Positions 22,346-29,083 of a DNA stretch of 32,117 nucleotides are shown here, piece by piece; position 1 is the stretch's first letter, and each line of letters starts with the position of its first letter. The stretch is taken from positions 1 to 32,117 of the forward strand of contig JAUNSH010000034.1 in the NCBI GenBank assembly GCA_030539285.1, in the 5' to 3' direction. The DNA comes from Eubacteriales bacterium. GTDB taxonomy: Bacteria > Bacillota > Clostridia > Oscillospirales > Oscillospiraceae. The position numbers and the translations under genes were made by a program. The notes below the pieces were generated by a model that saw only the letters and a list, made by a program, of their open reading frames with translations, made no database searches and had not been told where the DNA came from.

Positions 22346-23653
22346 TTACCTGCCTCCCATAAACGTCAGATCATAGCTGCCGGACACGAACCGCTCGTCG
22401 TCCACAATGTTCAGCTGCTGCTCCAGATTGGTTTCCACCCCCTGGATCACCAGCTCGCACAGGGCCGCCCGGAGCTTGCGCAGCGTCTCCTCCCGGGTCT
22501 TGGCGTAGACGATAAGCTTTCCCAGCAGGGAATCGTAATAGGGGGTCACCGCGCTGCCTGCCATCAGACAGGTGTCGAAGCGCACGGCGGGGCCGCCGGG
22601 AACGTGGAGCAGGCTGACAGTCCCGCAGCTGCGGGCGTTGATGCGGCACTCGATGGCGCAGCCGTTCAGCCGCACATCTGCCTGTGTAAAGTCCAGCGGG
22701 ATACCCGCCGCAATGCGGATCTGCCACTTCACGAGGTCGATGCCGGTGAGCATCTCCGTAACGCAGTGCTCCACCTGCAAGCGGACATTCATCTCCATGA
22801 ACCAGAAATGCCCCGCCTTGTCCAGCAGAAATTCCAGCGTCCCCGCACCCACATAGTGAAGGCTTTTCACCGCTTCCACGGCGGCAGCCATGAGCTGTTG
22901 GCGCTGGGGGTAGTTCACCGCCGGGGAGGGGGTCTCCTCGATCAGCTTTTGGTTCCTCTGCTGGACGGAGCAGTCCCGCTCGCCCAGACACACGGCGCTC
23001 CCCCACTCGTCTGCCAAAATCTGCAATTCCACGTGCCGTGCGGGGTAGATGTATTTTTCCAGATACAGGCTGCCGTCTCCAAAGGCGCTTTGTGCCTCGG
23101 CGGCGGCCTGATGCCAGTTTTCTTCCAGCTCATTTTCTGAGGGGATCAGCCGGATGCCCCGGCCCCCGCCCCCGGCGCAGGCTTTCAGCATGACGGGATA
23201 GCCGATTTTTTTCGCGGCGGCCTTGGCTTCCGCTATGGAGGACAGCGCCTTCGTGCCGGGGATCACCGTCAGCCCGGTTTTGCGGACCAGATCTTTCAGT
23301 ACCGCCTTGTCACTCAGACGCTCCATTTGAACCGGGTCAGGGCCGATGAACACCAGCCCGTTTTTTCGGCACAACCTTGCAAAATGGGCGTTTTCCGACA
23401 GAAATCCGTAACCGGGATGAATGGCCTGCGCACCAGAGAGCAGGGCGGTGCTGATGATCTGGTTTTCATTTAAGTAACTGTCCGCCGCTTCCGGGCCGCC
23501 GATGCAGAAGCTCTCGTCGGCCAGAGCCGCGTGGAGGGAATCCCGGTCGGCCTGGGAGTACACCGCCACGGTGGCGATGCCCATTTCCTTGCAGGCCCGG
23601 ATGATGCGCACGGCGATCTCCCCCCGGTTGGCAATGAGGATTTTCGAAAACAT
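22346..23653 (-). CDS. accC: Acetyl-CoA carboxylase biotin carboxylase subunit
   Basis: ATP-grasp enzyme that carboxylates biotin on AccB. The 435 residues start KILIANRGEIAVRIIRAC, the family signature, and hold the glycine-rich ATP loop CAGGGGRGIRL (159-169), the metal-site motif FWFMEMNVRLQVEH and the basic residues of the bicarbonate site. The family norm is about 447 residues; the length here is slightly short at the C-terminus. fabZ ends 3 bases upstream in transcription order. Confidence 0.95.
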   Translation of the reverse strand: MFSKILIANRGEIAVRIIRACKEMGIATVAVYSQADRDSLHAALADESFCIGGPEAADSYLNENQIISTALLSGAQAIHPGYGFLSENAHFARLCRKNGLVFIGPDPVQMERLSDKAVLKDLVRKTGLTVIPGTKALSSIAEAKAAAKKIGYPVMLKACAGGGGRGIRLIPSENELEENWHQAAAEAQSAFGDGSLYLEKYIYPARHVELQILADEWGSAVCLGERDCSVQQRNQKLIEETPSPAVNYPQRQQLMAAAVEAVKSLHYVGAGTLEFLLDKAGHFWFMEMNVRLQVEHCVTEMLTGIDLVKWQIRIAAGIPLDFTQADVRLNGCAIECRINARSCGTVSLLHVPGGPAVRFDTCLMAGSAVTPYYDSLLGKLIVYAKTREETLRKLRAALCELVIQGVETNLEQQLNIVDDERFVSGSYDLTFMGGR

Positions 23654-23656
23654 AGC

Positions 23657-24073
23657 TTACACTCCCGTGATGGCGAAGGAAAATTCTGCGCTGACGCAGA
23701 GCCTGCCCTCCACGGACACGGTGCCCTCGGCAAAATAGAAGGGGTGCTTGGCCCGGCGGATGCGGCAGCGGGTTTCGATGGTGTCACCCGGTTTTACCGG
23801 GGAGCGGAATTTCACGTTGTTCAGCCCCGTGTACACCGGCAGCTTCCCATCCGCCATGGCGTCCTTCATGAGCACGCAGGCGGACTGGGCCAGAATTTCA
23901 CACAGGATCACCCCGGGAACGATGGGGTTTCCGGGGAAGTGGCCCCGGAGAAAGAACTCGTCCCCCCGGACGTGGTAGTGCCCCACGGCATCGCTCCCGT
24001 CCATGGACACCTCGTCCAGCAGCAGCATATCCTCCCGGTGGGGGAGGATGTTCATGATTTCCTCTTTCGTCAT
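23657..24073 (-). CDS. fabZ: (3R)-hydroxyacyl-ACP dehydratase FabZ
   Basis: Removes water from 3-hydroxyacyl-ACP in each elongation round. The 138-residue hot-dog protein has ILPHREDMLLLDEV at the N-terminus and the catalytic pair His45 and Glu59 in RGHFPGNPIVPGVILCE. Length is normal. It sits between accB and accC, the arrangement seen in many Clostridia operons. No fabA or fabM-type isomerase is visible here, so unsaturated fatty-acid formation is not explained by this operon. Confidence 0.96.
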   Translation of the reverse strand: MTKEEIMNILPHREDMLLLDEVSMDGSDAVGHYHVRGDEFFLRGHFPGNPIVPGVILCEILAQSACVLMKDAMADGKLPVYTGLNNVKFRSPVKPGDTIETRCRIRRAKHPFYFAEGTVSVEGRLCVSAEFSFAITGV

Positions 24074-24076
24074 GGC

Positions 24077-24499
24077 TTACCTCCGAATGCGGAACAGCTC
24101 CGTGCCGTATTCCACCATCTGGCCGTTGGCGGCGCAGATTTTTTCGATCACGCCGTCGCACTCGGCGGTGATCTCATTCATCAGCTTCATGGCCTCCACG
24201 ATGCACAGGGTTTGGCCCTTCTTCACCCGGTCGCCCAGAGCGACGTAGGGTTCGGCGTTTTCCGCCGGGGCGGCGTAGAACAGGCCCACAATGGGAGAGG
24301 TGACGCTGACGCCCTCATTCGTTTCCTGAACAGGGGCGGGAGCCGGTTCCGCGGATACGGCGGACACGGCGGGAACGATGGGGGCGGCGGTAACACTGCG
24401 TTCCAGCCGCACCACCTGATCGTTTTCGGTGATCTCCAGACCCGTCAGCTCCAGCTCCTTCATGAGCTGGGCGTATTTGCGAATATCGGATTCTTTCAT
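24077..24499 (-). CDS. accB: Biotin carboxyl carrier protein of acetyl-CoA carboxylase
   Basis: Swinging-arm carrier between AccC and AccAD. The 140 residues comprise an N-terminal helix region, an Ala/Pro/Val-rich linker (about 37-60) and a biotinyl domain with biotin attachment Lys105 in VEAMKLMNE. The start at 24499 lies 3 bases after the repaired-frame stop of fabF, which supports the idea that fabF was full-length until recently. Confidence 0.95.
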   Translation of the reverse strand: MKESDIRKYAQLMKELELTGLEITENDQVVRLERSVTAAPIVPAVSAVSAEPAPAPVQETNEGVSVTSPIVGLFYAAPAENAEPYVALGDRVKKGQTLCIVEAMKLMNEITAECDGVIEKICAANGQMVEYGTELFRIRR

Positions 24500-24502
24500 G
24501 GG

Positions 24503-25740
24503 TTACACCTTTCGGAAGGCCAGGCAGGCGTTGTGCCCGCCAAAGCCCAGAGAGTTGGACAGGCACAGATCTACATCTGCCTGCACCGCCTGATTTGGCA
24601 CGTAGTTCAGGTCACATTTGGGGTCTTTTTCCAGAAGGTTGATGGTGGGGGCACGATTCCCGTTTCCAGCACCTTCAGGCAGACGATGGCTTCCACCGCC
24701 CCCGCCGCGCCCAGCATATGGCCGGTCATGGACTTGGTGGAGCTGACCAGGGCCTTGTAAGCGGCATCCTCGCCCAGCGCTTTCTTGATGGCAAGGGTCT
24801 CGCCTGCGTCGTTCAGGGGCGTGCCGGTGCCGTGGGCGTTGACGTAGACCGATTCGCCGTCGCGATAGCCCGCTTCTGTCAGTGCCTGTACCATGGCCCG
24901 TGCGCCGCCCTCAGCTTCCGGGTGGGGAGCGGTGATGTGGTAGGCGTCACAGGTGGAGCCGTAGCCGCAGACCTCGCCGTAAATTTTAGCGCCCCGGGCC
25001 TTGGCGTGCTCGTATTCTTCCAGCACCAGTGCCCCGGCGCCCTCGCCGATGACGAAGCCGCCCCGGCGGGCGTCAAAGGGCAGAGAAGCGGCGTTGGAGT
25101 CCTCAGCGGTGGACAGGGCCTTCATGTTGATGAAGCCCGCAATGCCCACGGGGACGATGGAAGCTTCCGCGCCGCCGGTGACCACCGCGTCGGCATAGCC
25201 GTGACGGATAAGCCGCAGGGCCTCGCCGATGGCGTTGGAGCCGGAAGCGCAGGCGGTGACGGCGGGCAGGGCGGGGCCTTGGCAATTGTAGCGAATAGCG
25301 ATCATACCCGCCGCCATGTTGGCGATCATCATGGGCACGCACAGGGGGGACACCCGGTGGGGCCCCCGGCTTTCCAGCTTGCCGATCTCGGTGGTCACGG
25401 TGTTCAGACCGCCGATGCCGGAGCCAAAGTACACCGCCATGCGCTCGGGCGCTACGGTGCCCACGACGCCGCTTTCCTCCACGGCCTGCACCGCCGCGCC
25501 CATGGCGTACTGGGCAAAGCGGTCAGAGCGCAGGGTCTCGCTCTTTTCCATATAGGCAAGGGGGTCAAAGTCCATGACCTGTGCCCCCAGCTTGGCTTTG
25601 TAATTGGTGGTATCAAAATAGGTGATGGGGCCGATGCCGTTGAAGCCGGACATCAGATTGTCCCAGGCCGTTTTCATGTCGCTGCCGACGGGGCTGACGA
25701 TGCCCATGCCGGTGACGACTACGCGTCTATTTTCGTTCAT
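24503..25740 (-). pseudogene. fabF: 3-oxoacyl-ACP synthase II (FabF), frameshifted near the C-terminus
   Basis: Condenses malonyl-ACP with acyl-ACP to elongate the chain. Residues 1-365 read normally from the ATG at 25740 (AAGGAG 6 bases upstream), with active-site Cys in TACASGSNAIGEAL, His in [11 protein letters not shown] and His in [15 protein letters not shown]. At the five-G run 24647-24651 one base is missing. The frame then reads [12 protein letters not shown] and stops at 24607. One base further the normal frame continues [20 protein letters not shown] to [16 protein letters not shown] and stops at 24503, giving a 412-residue enzyme, the exact family length. The lost 47 residues include the conserved GFGG loop. 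Either a sequencing error in a homopolymer, a genuine mutation or a phase-variable site. Confidence 0.9.
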
Positions 25741-25791
25741 TTTAAGCTCCTTATCGTTGGGATGTATCGAACCGGGTACTTTCATAGGCGG

Positions 25792-25885
25792 CTGTAGGGG
25801 CGGGTCAGTGACCCGCCCGACCGCGTCATCTGCATCATGACGCTGCCGCTTCGCGGACGGGAGGGTCATTGACCCTCCCCTACAG
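25792..25885. repeat. Dispersed GGCGGGTCAGTGACCCGCC repeat between fabG and fabF
   Basis: The element begins CTGTAGGGGCGGGTCAGTGA and ends GAGGGTCATTGACCCTCCCC followed by TACAG. Outer CTGTAGGGG and CCCCTACAG are inverted, and both halves are hairpins, as in the repeat at 11505-11596. It fills the 160-base gap, the longest inside the fatty-acid operon, and has no T-run, so the operon probably reads through. Confidence 0.7.
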
Positions 25886-25900
25886 TTACAAGGTGCGCCA

Positions 25901-26626
25901 TTACATGGCGATGCCGCCGTCTACCTGGAGGACTTCGCCGGTGACATAATTCGCTTCTGCCAGATAGGCTGCCGCCTCCGCGACCTCCTCCGCTTCGCCC
26001 ATTCTTCCCAGGGGGATCATGGCGAACATGGGATTATCGGCCTGGCTTGCGGTCATGTCCGTGCGGATGAAGCCGGGGGCGATGGCGTTGCAGCGGATGC
26101 CCTTACTTGCCAGTTCCTTGGCAACGGACTTGGTCAGGCCCACCACACCGGCCTTGGAGGCGGCGTAGTTGCACTGGCCCGCGTTGCCCATCAGGCCGGA
26201 TACGGAAGCCAGATTGATGATGCAGCCTGTTTTCGCCCGGAGCATGATGCCGCTGACGTGGCGGATCATATTGAAGGTGCCCTTCAGATTGGTGCTGATC
26301 ACCGCGTCAAAGGCAGCTTCGCCCATCATGGGGACAAGGCCGTCCTTCGTAATGCCAGCGCTGTTCACGAGGATCGCAATGCCGCCAAAATCCTTTCGGA
26401 CAGCGGCAACGGTATTTTTTACTTCCTCAAAATCCGCCACATTGCACCGGTAGGCGGCGGCTTTCACGCCAAAACCTTCACACTGGGTGCAGACATTTTG
26501 GGCCGCTTCCTGATTTCCGGCGTAAACAATGGCGATATCCGCCCCCATGGACGCGAATTTTCTGGCGATGGCCGCGCCGATGCCCCGAGAGCCGCCGGTG
26601 ATCAGAGCTGTTTTTCCGTTCAGCAT
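25901..26626 (-). CDS. fabG: 3-oxoacyl-ACP reductase FabG
   Basis: NADPH-dependent reduction of 3-oxoacyl-ACP, a short-chain dehydrogenase. The 241 residues have the nucleotide loop GGSRGIG (11-17), Asn113, and the catalytic Ser141, Tyr154 and Lys158 in the usual spacing. The C-terminus VLQVDGGIAM is characteristic of FabG. It overlaps the end of fabD by 7 bases. The position within the fab cluster makes FabG more likely than a generic dehydrogenase. Confidence 0.96.
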   Translation of the reverse strand: MLNGKTALITGGSRGIGAAIARKFASMGADIAIVYAGNQEAAQNVCTQCEGFGVKAAAYRCNVADFEEVKNTVAAVRKDFGGIAILVNSAGITKDGLVPMMGEAAFDAVISTNLKGTFNMIRHVSGIMLRAKTGCIINLASVSGLMGNAGQCNYAASKAGVVGLTKSVAKELASKGIRCNAIAPGFIRTDMTASQADNPMFAMIPLGRMGEAEEVAEAAAYLAEANYVTGEVLQVDGGIAM

Positions 26627-27516
26627 TGTGTTTCCTCCAAATACGCGGTGTAAGGCACAGCCTTCACCGCCGGGTCAATTTTCGCGATCAGGTTTGTCAG
26701 GGTTTTTCCCGGGCCGATCTCCACAAAGGTGTCCACCCCGGCGGCAATGAGATTGCGGATCAGCTGCTCCCAGCGCACGGGGCTGGCGATCTGTCTGGAC
26801 AGAAGCTCGACAGGGTTTTCTCCGTATTCCTCCGCTGTAACGTCAGAATACAGGGAAATTGCCGGGGCTTTCATCTGGATTCCTGCCAAATCCCCGGAAA
26901 AGGCTTCTGCCGCTTCCGCCATGAAGGGGGAGTGAAAAGCACCCCTGACCTTCAAGGGAATGGCCCGGCCCCCGGCTGCCTTGACCTCGGCGGAAAATGC
27001 CGCCATTTCTGAGGACAGGCCGGAAACGGAAATCTGCCCGGGGCAGTTGTAGTTCACGGGATACAATTCCCGATACTTTGCGCAGAGGGCTTCCACGGTT
27101 TCGGCGGGCAGCTTCACCACCGCCGCCATGGCGGTGTCCTGCTTTTCTGCCGCCGCCTGCATGAGCTGGCCCCGGCGGCAAACCAGAGAAAAGCCGGTGG
27201 GGAGGTCAAACAGTCCCGCGAAAGCCGCCGCAGATACCTCTCCCAGCGAAAACCCAGCCACAGCGTCGGGGACAATGCCCTTTTCCCGCAGCACCTCCGC
27301 CGCCGCCAGTTCCATGGCGAACAGGCAGGGCTGGGTGTTGGCAGTCTCTTTTAATTCCTCCGCTGTGCCGGAAAAGCACTGATCGGCAGTGCCGGGGCGG
27401 ATTTGGTCACACAGGTCAAATACCCGGCCGGCGGCGGGGTAGGCTTCATAAAGCTGCTTCCCCATGCCGGGGAACTGGTCCCCCTGCCCGGAAAAGACGA
27501 AGGCTACTCGACCCAT
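26620..27516 (-). CDS. fabD: Malonyl-CoA:ACP transacylase FabD
   Basis: Moves malonyl groups from CoA to ACP. The 298 residues start VAFVFSGQGDQFPGMGK and hold the nucleophile Ser90 in GFSLGE and catalytic His195 in GAFHSPFM. The oxyanion Gln11 and the late motif IGPGKTLTNL are present. Length is a little under the family norm of 310. It overlaps fabK by 13 bases and fabG by 7, indicating strong translational coupling. Confidence 0.96.
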   Translation of the reverse strand: MGRVAFVFSGQGDQFPGMGKQLYEAYPAAGRVFDLCDQIRPGTADQCFSGTAEELKETANTQPCLFAMELAAAEVLREKGIVPDAVAGFSLGEVSAAAFAGLFDLPTGFSLVCRRGQLMQAAAEKQDTAMAAVVKLPAETVEALCAKYRELYPVNYNCPGQISVSGLSSEMAAFSAEVKAAGGRAIPLKVRGAFHSPFMAEAAEAFSGDLAGIQMKAPAISLYSDVTAEEYGENPVELLSRQIASPVRWEQLIRNLIAAGVDTFVEIGPGKTLTNLIAKIDPAVKAVPYTAYLEETQC

Positions 27517-28448
27517 GCATTCGCCCTCCGCAGAATGACTTCCGCTTCCTCCACGACCTCCCGGACGATATCGGCGGCGGGCTGTTCTTTATTTACCATG
27601 GCCGCGATCTGACCGGACAGGAAGCAACCGTTTTCCGCATCTCCATCCTGCACCGCCATGCGCAGCTTGCCCGCGCCCAGCGCTTCCAGCTCGTCATCCG
27701 GCATTCCGCCGTACTCGGCCTTGGCATAGTTCCGGGCAAAGGGCGTCCGCAGGGAACGCACCGGGTGGCCCAGCCGCTTGCCGGTGACCATGGTGCACAG
27801 GTCGGTGGCCTTCAAGATACGCTCCTTGTAGGCGGGGTGAATGGTGCACTCATAGGCGCTTAAGAACCGGGTGCCCATCTGCACGCCGCAGGCCCCCAGC
27901 ATGAAGGCCGCCGCCATGCCCCGTCCGTCGGCGATGCCGCCGGCGGCAAGGACGGGCAGATCTGTTGCATCGCAGACCTGGGGCACCAGCACCATGGTGG
28001 TCAGCTCGCCCACATGGCCGCCGCTTTCGCCACCCTCGGCAATCAGGGCGGAGGCCCCCAGCCGGGTCATGAGCTTGGCCATGGCCACAGACGCCACCAC
28101 GGGAATGACCTTGATGCCCGCCTCTTTCCACGCTTTCATATACTTCGAAGGATTGCCCGCGCCGGTGGTGACGACCTCGACTTTTTCTTCCACCACCACC
28201 TGAGCCACCTCGTCGGCAAAGGGGCTCATGAGCATGATGTTCACGCCGATGGGGCACGACGTTTTGGCTCTCGCAATGCGGATCTGCTCCCGGACATAAG
28301 CGCCGGGGGCGTTGCCTGCCGCGATAATGCCAAGGCCGCCGCCGTTAGAAACGGCAGCGGCCAGCGTGCCGTCGGCGATCCATGCCATGCCGCCCTGAAA
28401 CACGGGGTAGCGAATGCCCAGCAGTTCACAAATCGCAGACTTTACCAT
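27504..28448 (-). CDS. fabK: FMN-dependent enoyl-ACP reductase FabK
   Basis: Last step of each elongation round; FabK replaces FabI in many Clostridia and streptococci. The 314 residues form a TIM-barrel of the nitronate-monooxygenase/FabK group, with PVFQGGMAWIADGTLAAAVS at the N-terminus, EGGESGGHVG for the flavin/active-site loop and GGIADGRGMAAAFMLGACGV for FMN phosphate. I start at the ATG at 28448, just after GGGGTAAGG; the frame extends 18 codons into acpP without support. A generic nitronate monooxygenase is the alternative, but the location beside acpP and fabD argues for FabK. Confidence 0.93.
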   Translation of the reverse strand: MVKSAICELLGIRYPVFQGGMAWIADGTLAAAVSNGGGLGIIAAGNAPGAYVREQIRIARAKTSCPIGVNIMLMSPFADEVAQVVVEEKVEVVTTGAGNPSKYMKAWKEAGIKVIPVVASVAMAKLMTRLGASALIAEGGESGGHVGELTTMVLVPQVCDATDLPVLAAGGIADGRGMAAAFMLGACGVQMGTRFLSAYECTIHPAYKERILKATDLCTMVTGKRLGHPVRSLRTPFARNYAKAEYGGMPDDELEALGAGKLRMAVQDGDAENGCFLSGQIAAMVNKEQPAADIVREVVEEAEVILRRANAWVE

Positions 28449-28452
28449 AGCC

Positions 28453-28674
28453 TTACCCCTGCTTGCTCTGGATGAATTTGTCCAGATCGTCCACGGTGGC
28501 AACGGGCTGCTCCAGCTCGATCTCGATGCCCAGCTCGTCCTCCAGATTCATCAGCAGCTCCACGGTGTCCAGAGAGTCGATGCCCAGCTCGGTAAAGGTG
28601 CTTTCGGGCTTCACAGCGGAAACGTCACAGCCGGTACGCTCGGCAATAATTTTAGCAATAGAATCAAAATACAT
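28453..28674 (-). CDS. acpP: Acyl carrier protein
   Basis: Small acidic carrier of the growing fatty acid, 73 residues. The phosphopantetheine attachment Ser34 is in LGIDSLDTVELL. The ATG at 28674 is 8 bases from GGAGG, and the protein then begins MYFDSIAKIIAERTG; in-frame upstream ATGs (28689 and 28767) lack a ribosome site. First gene of the operon, since fabH and a fabT/fapR regulator, which often precede acpP, are absent here. Confidence 0.96.
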   Translation of the reverse strand: MYFDSIAKIIAERTGCDVSAVKPESTFTELGIDSLDTVELLMNLEDELGIEIELEQPVATVDDLDKFIQSKQG

Positions 28675-28720
28675 AGTTGTAACCTCCATTGAATCGCGGT
28701 CTTCGCCGCTTATTGTCCTT

Positions 28721-28774
28721 ATCATACAGTCTGCCTGTTCCCACACCGCTCCGGCAGCGTTCCACAAGCGTTCC
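28721..28774 (-). promoter_or_regulatory. Likely fatty-acid operon promoter with phased direct repeat
   Basis: A -10 candidate TATGAT (28721-28726, minus strand) lies about 47 bases before acpP. No good -35 box is seen at 16-18 bases. Directly upstream the sequence AGCGTTCC occurs twice (28756-28763 and 28767-28774), 11 bases apart, one helical turn, a layout expected of an activator site. No regulator gene for it is identified in the window. Confidence 0.45.
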
Positions 28775-28776
28775 CC

Positions 28777-28791
28777 GGAGAAACTTTCTCC
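28777..28791. promoter_or_regulatory. 15-bp palindrome between acpP and the divergent gene
   Basis: GGAGAAA-C-TTTCTCC is a perfect inverted repeat. It sits between the phased repeat of the fatty-acid promoter and the MITE-like element, so it could be an operator. It is more than 200 bases from the promoter of the plus-strand gene. Function is unknown. Confidence 0.3.
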
Positions 28792-28794
28792 TGA

Positions 28795-28960
28795 TACTAG
28801 TTTTTAATAAAACGGTTGAAAACCGTTTTATTAGGCCGCGGATAAAGCGGCCAGCGGCATAGCCGCTAAAAAACGTAGTCCATACATTTCTCGACGCCAT
28901 CGGCGGCCTGCGATTCTATCGCAGGATAAATGGTGTTAACCATTTTATCGAGAAATAGTA
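28795..28960. mobile_element. MITE-like structured element with IS630-type ends and TA target duplication
   Basis: Flanked by TA (28795-28796 and 28959-28960). Read inward the ends are CTAGTTTTTAATAAAACGGT and CTATTTCTCGATAAAATGGT. The second matches the IS630 end at 243-266 (19 of 24 positions). The interior folds into hairpins: 28805-28833 (13-bp stem, 3-nt loop), 28834-28852, 28853-28867 and 28907-28925. CATACATTTCTCGA (28881-28894) repeats the right end inverted, so the right half is itself palindromic. No gene fits. It was most likely mobilised by an IS630-type transposase. With the promoters on either side it fills the gene-free stretch 28675-29083. Confidence 0.7.
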
Positions 28961-28999
28961 TGAATTCTCCCGACGGTAGAGAGAAAACGAAGAAGTAGA

Positions 29000-29028
29000 T
29001 TGCAAGCCGCGGCGGAAGATGGTATGAT
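29000..29028 (+). promoter_or_regulatory. Promoter of the esterase/acyltransferase gene
   Basis: TTGCAA (29000-29005) and TATGAT (29023-29028) are spaced by 17 bases. Transcription would start near 29035, leaving a leader of about 49 bases. The promoter lies entirely outside the MITE-like element, 40 bases beyond its end. Confidence 0.7.
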
Positions 29029-29083
29029 CACCGGGTAAGAATTTTGCAGATCCGTTCCGGGACCGGAATGGGAAAGGACGCCT

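Noticed and set aside
23531-24760. Long plus-strand open frame opposite accC, fabZ, accB and fabF
   Set aside because: It crosses four minus-strand genes of clear identity, and its composition is that of reversed high-GC codons. No start signal is seen.
28792-28805. FapR-like operator (TGATACTAG) before acpP
   Set aside because: Only a half-site is present, it belongs to the terminus of the MITE-like element, and the same ATACTA text occurs at the IS630 end where no fatty-acid gene is present.
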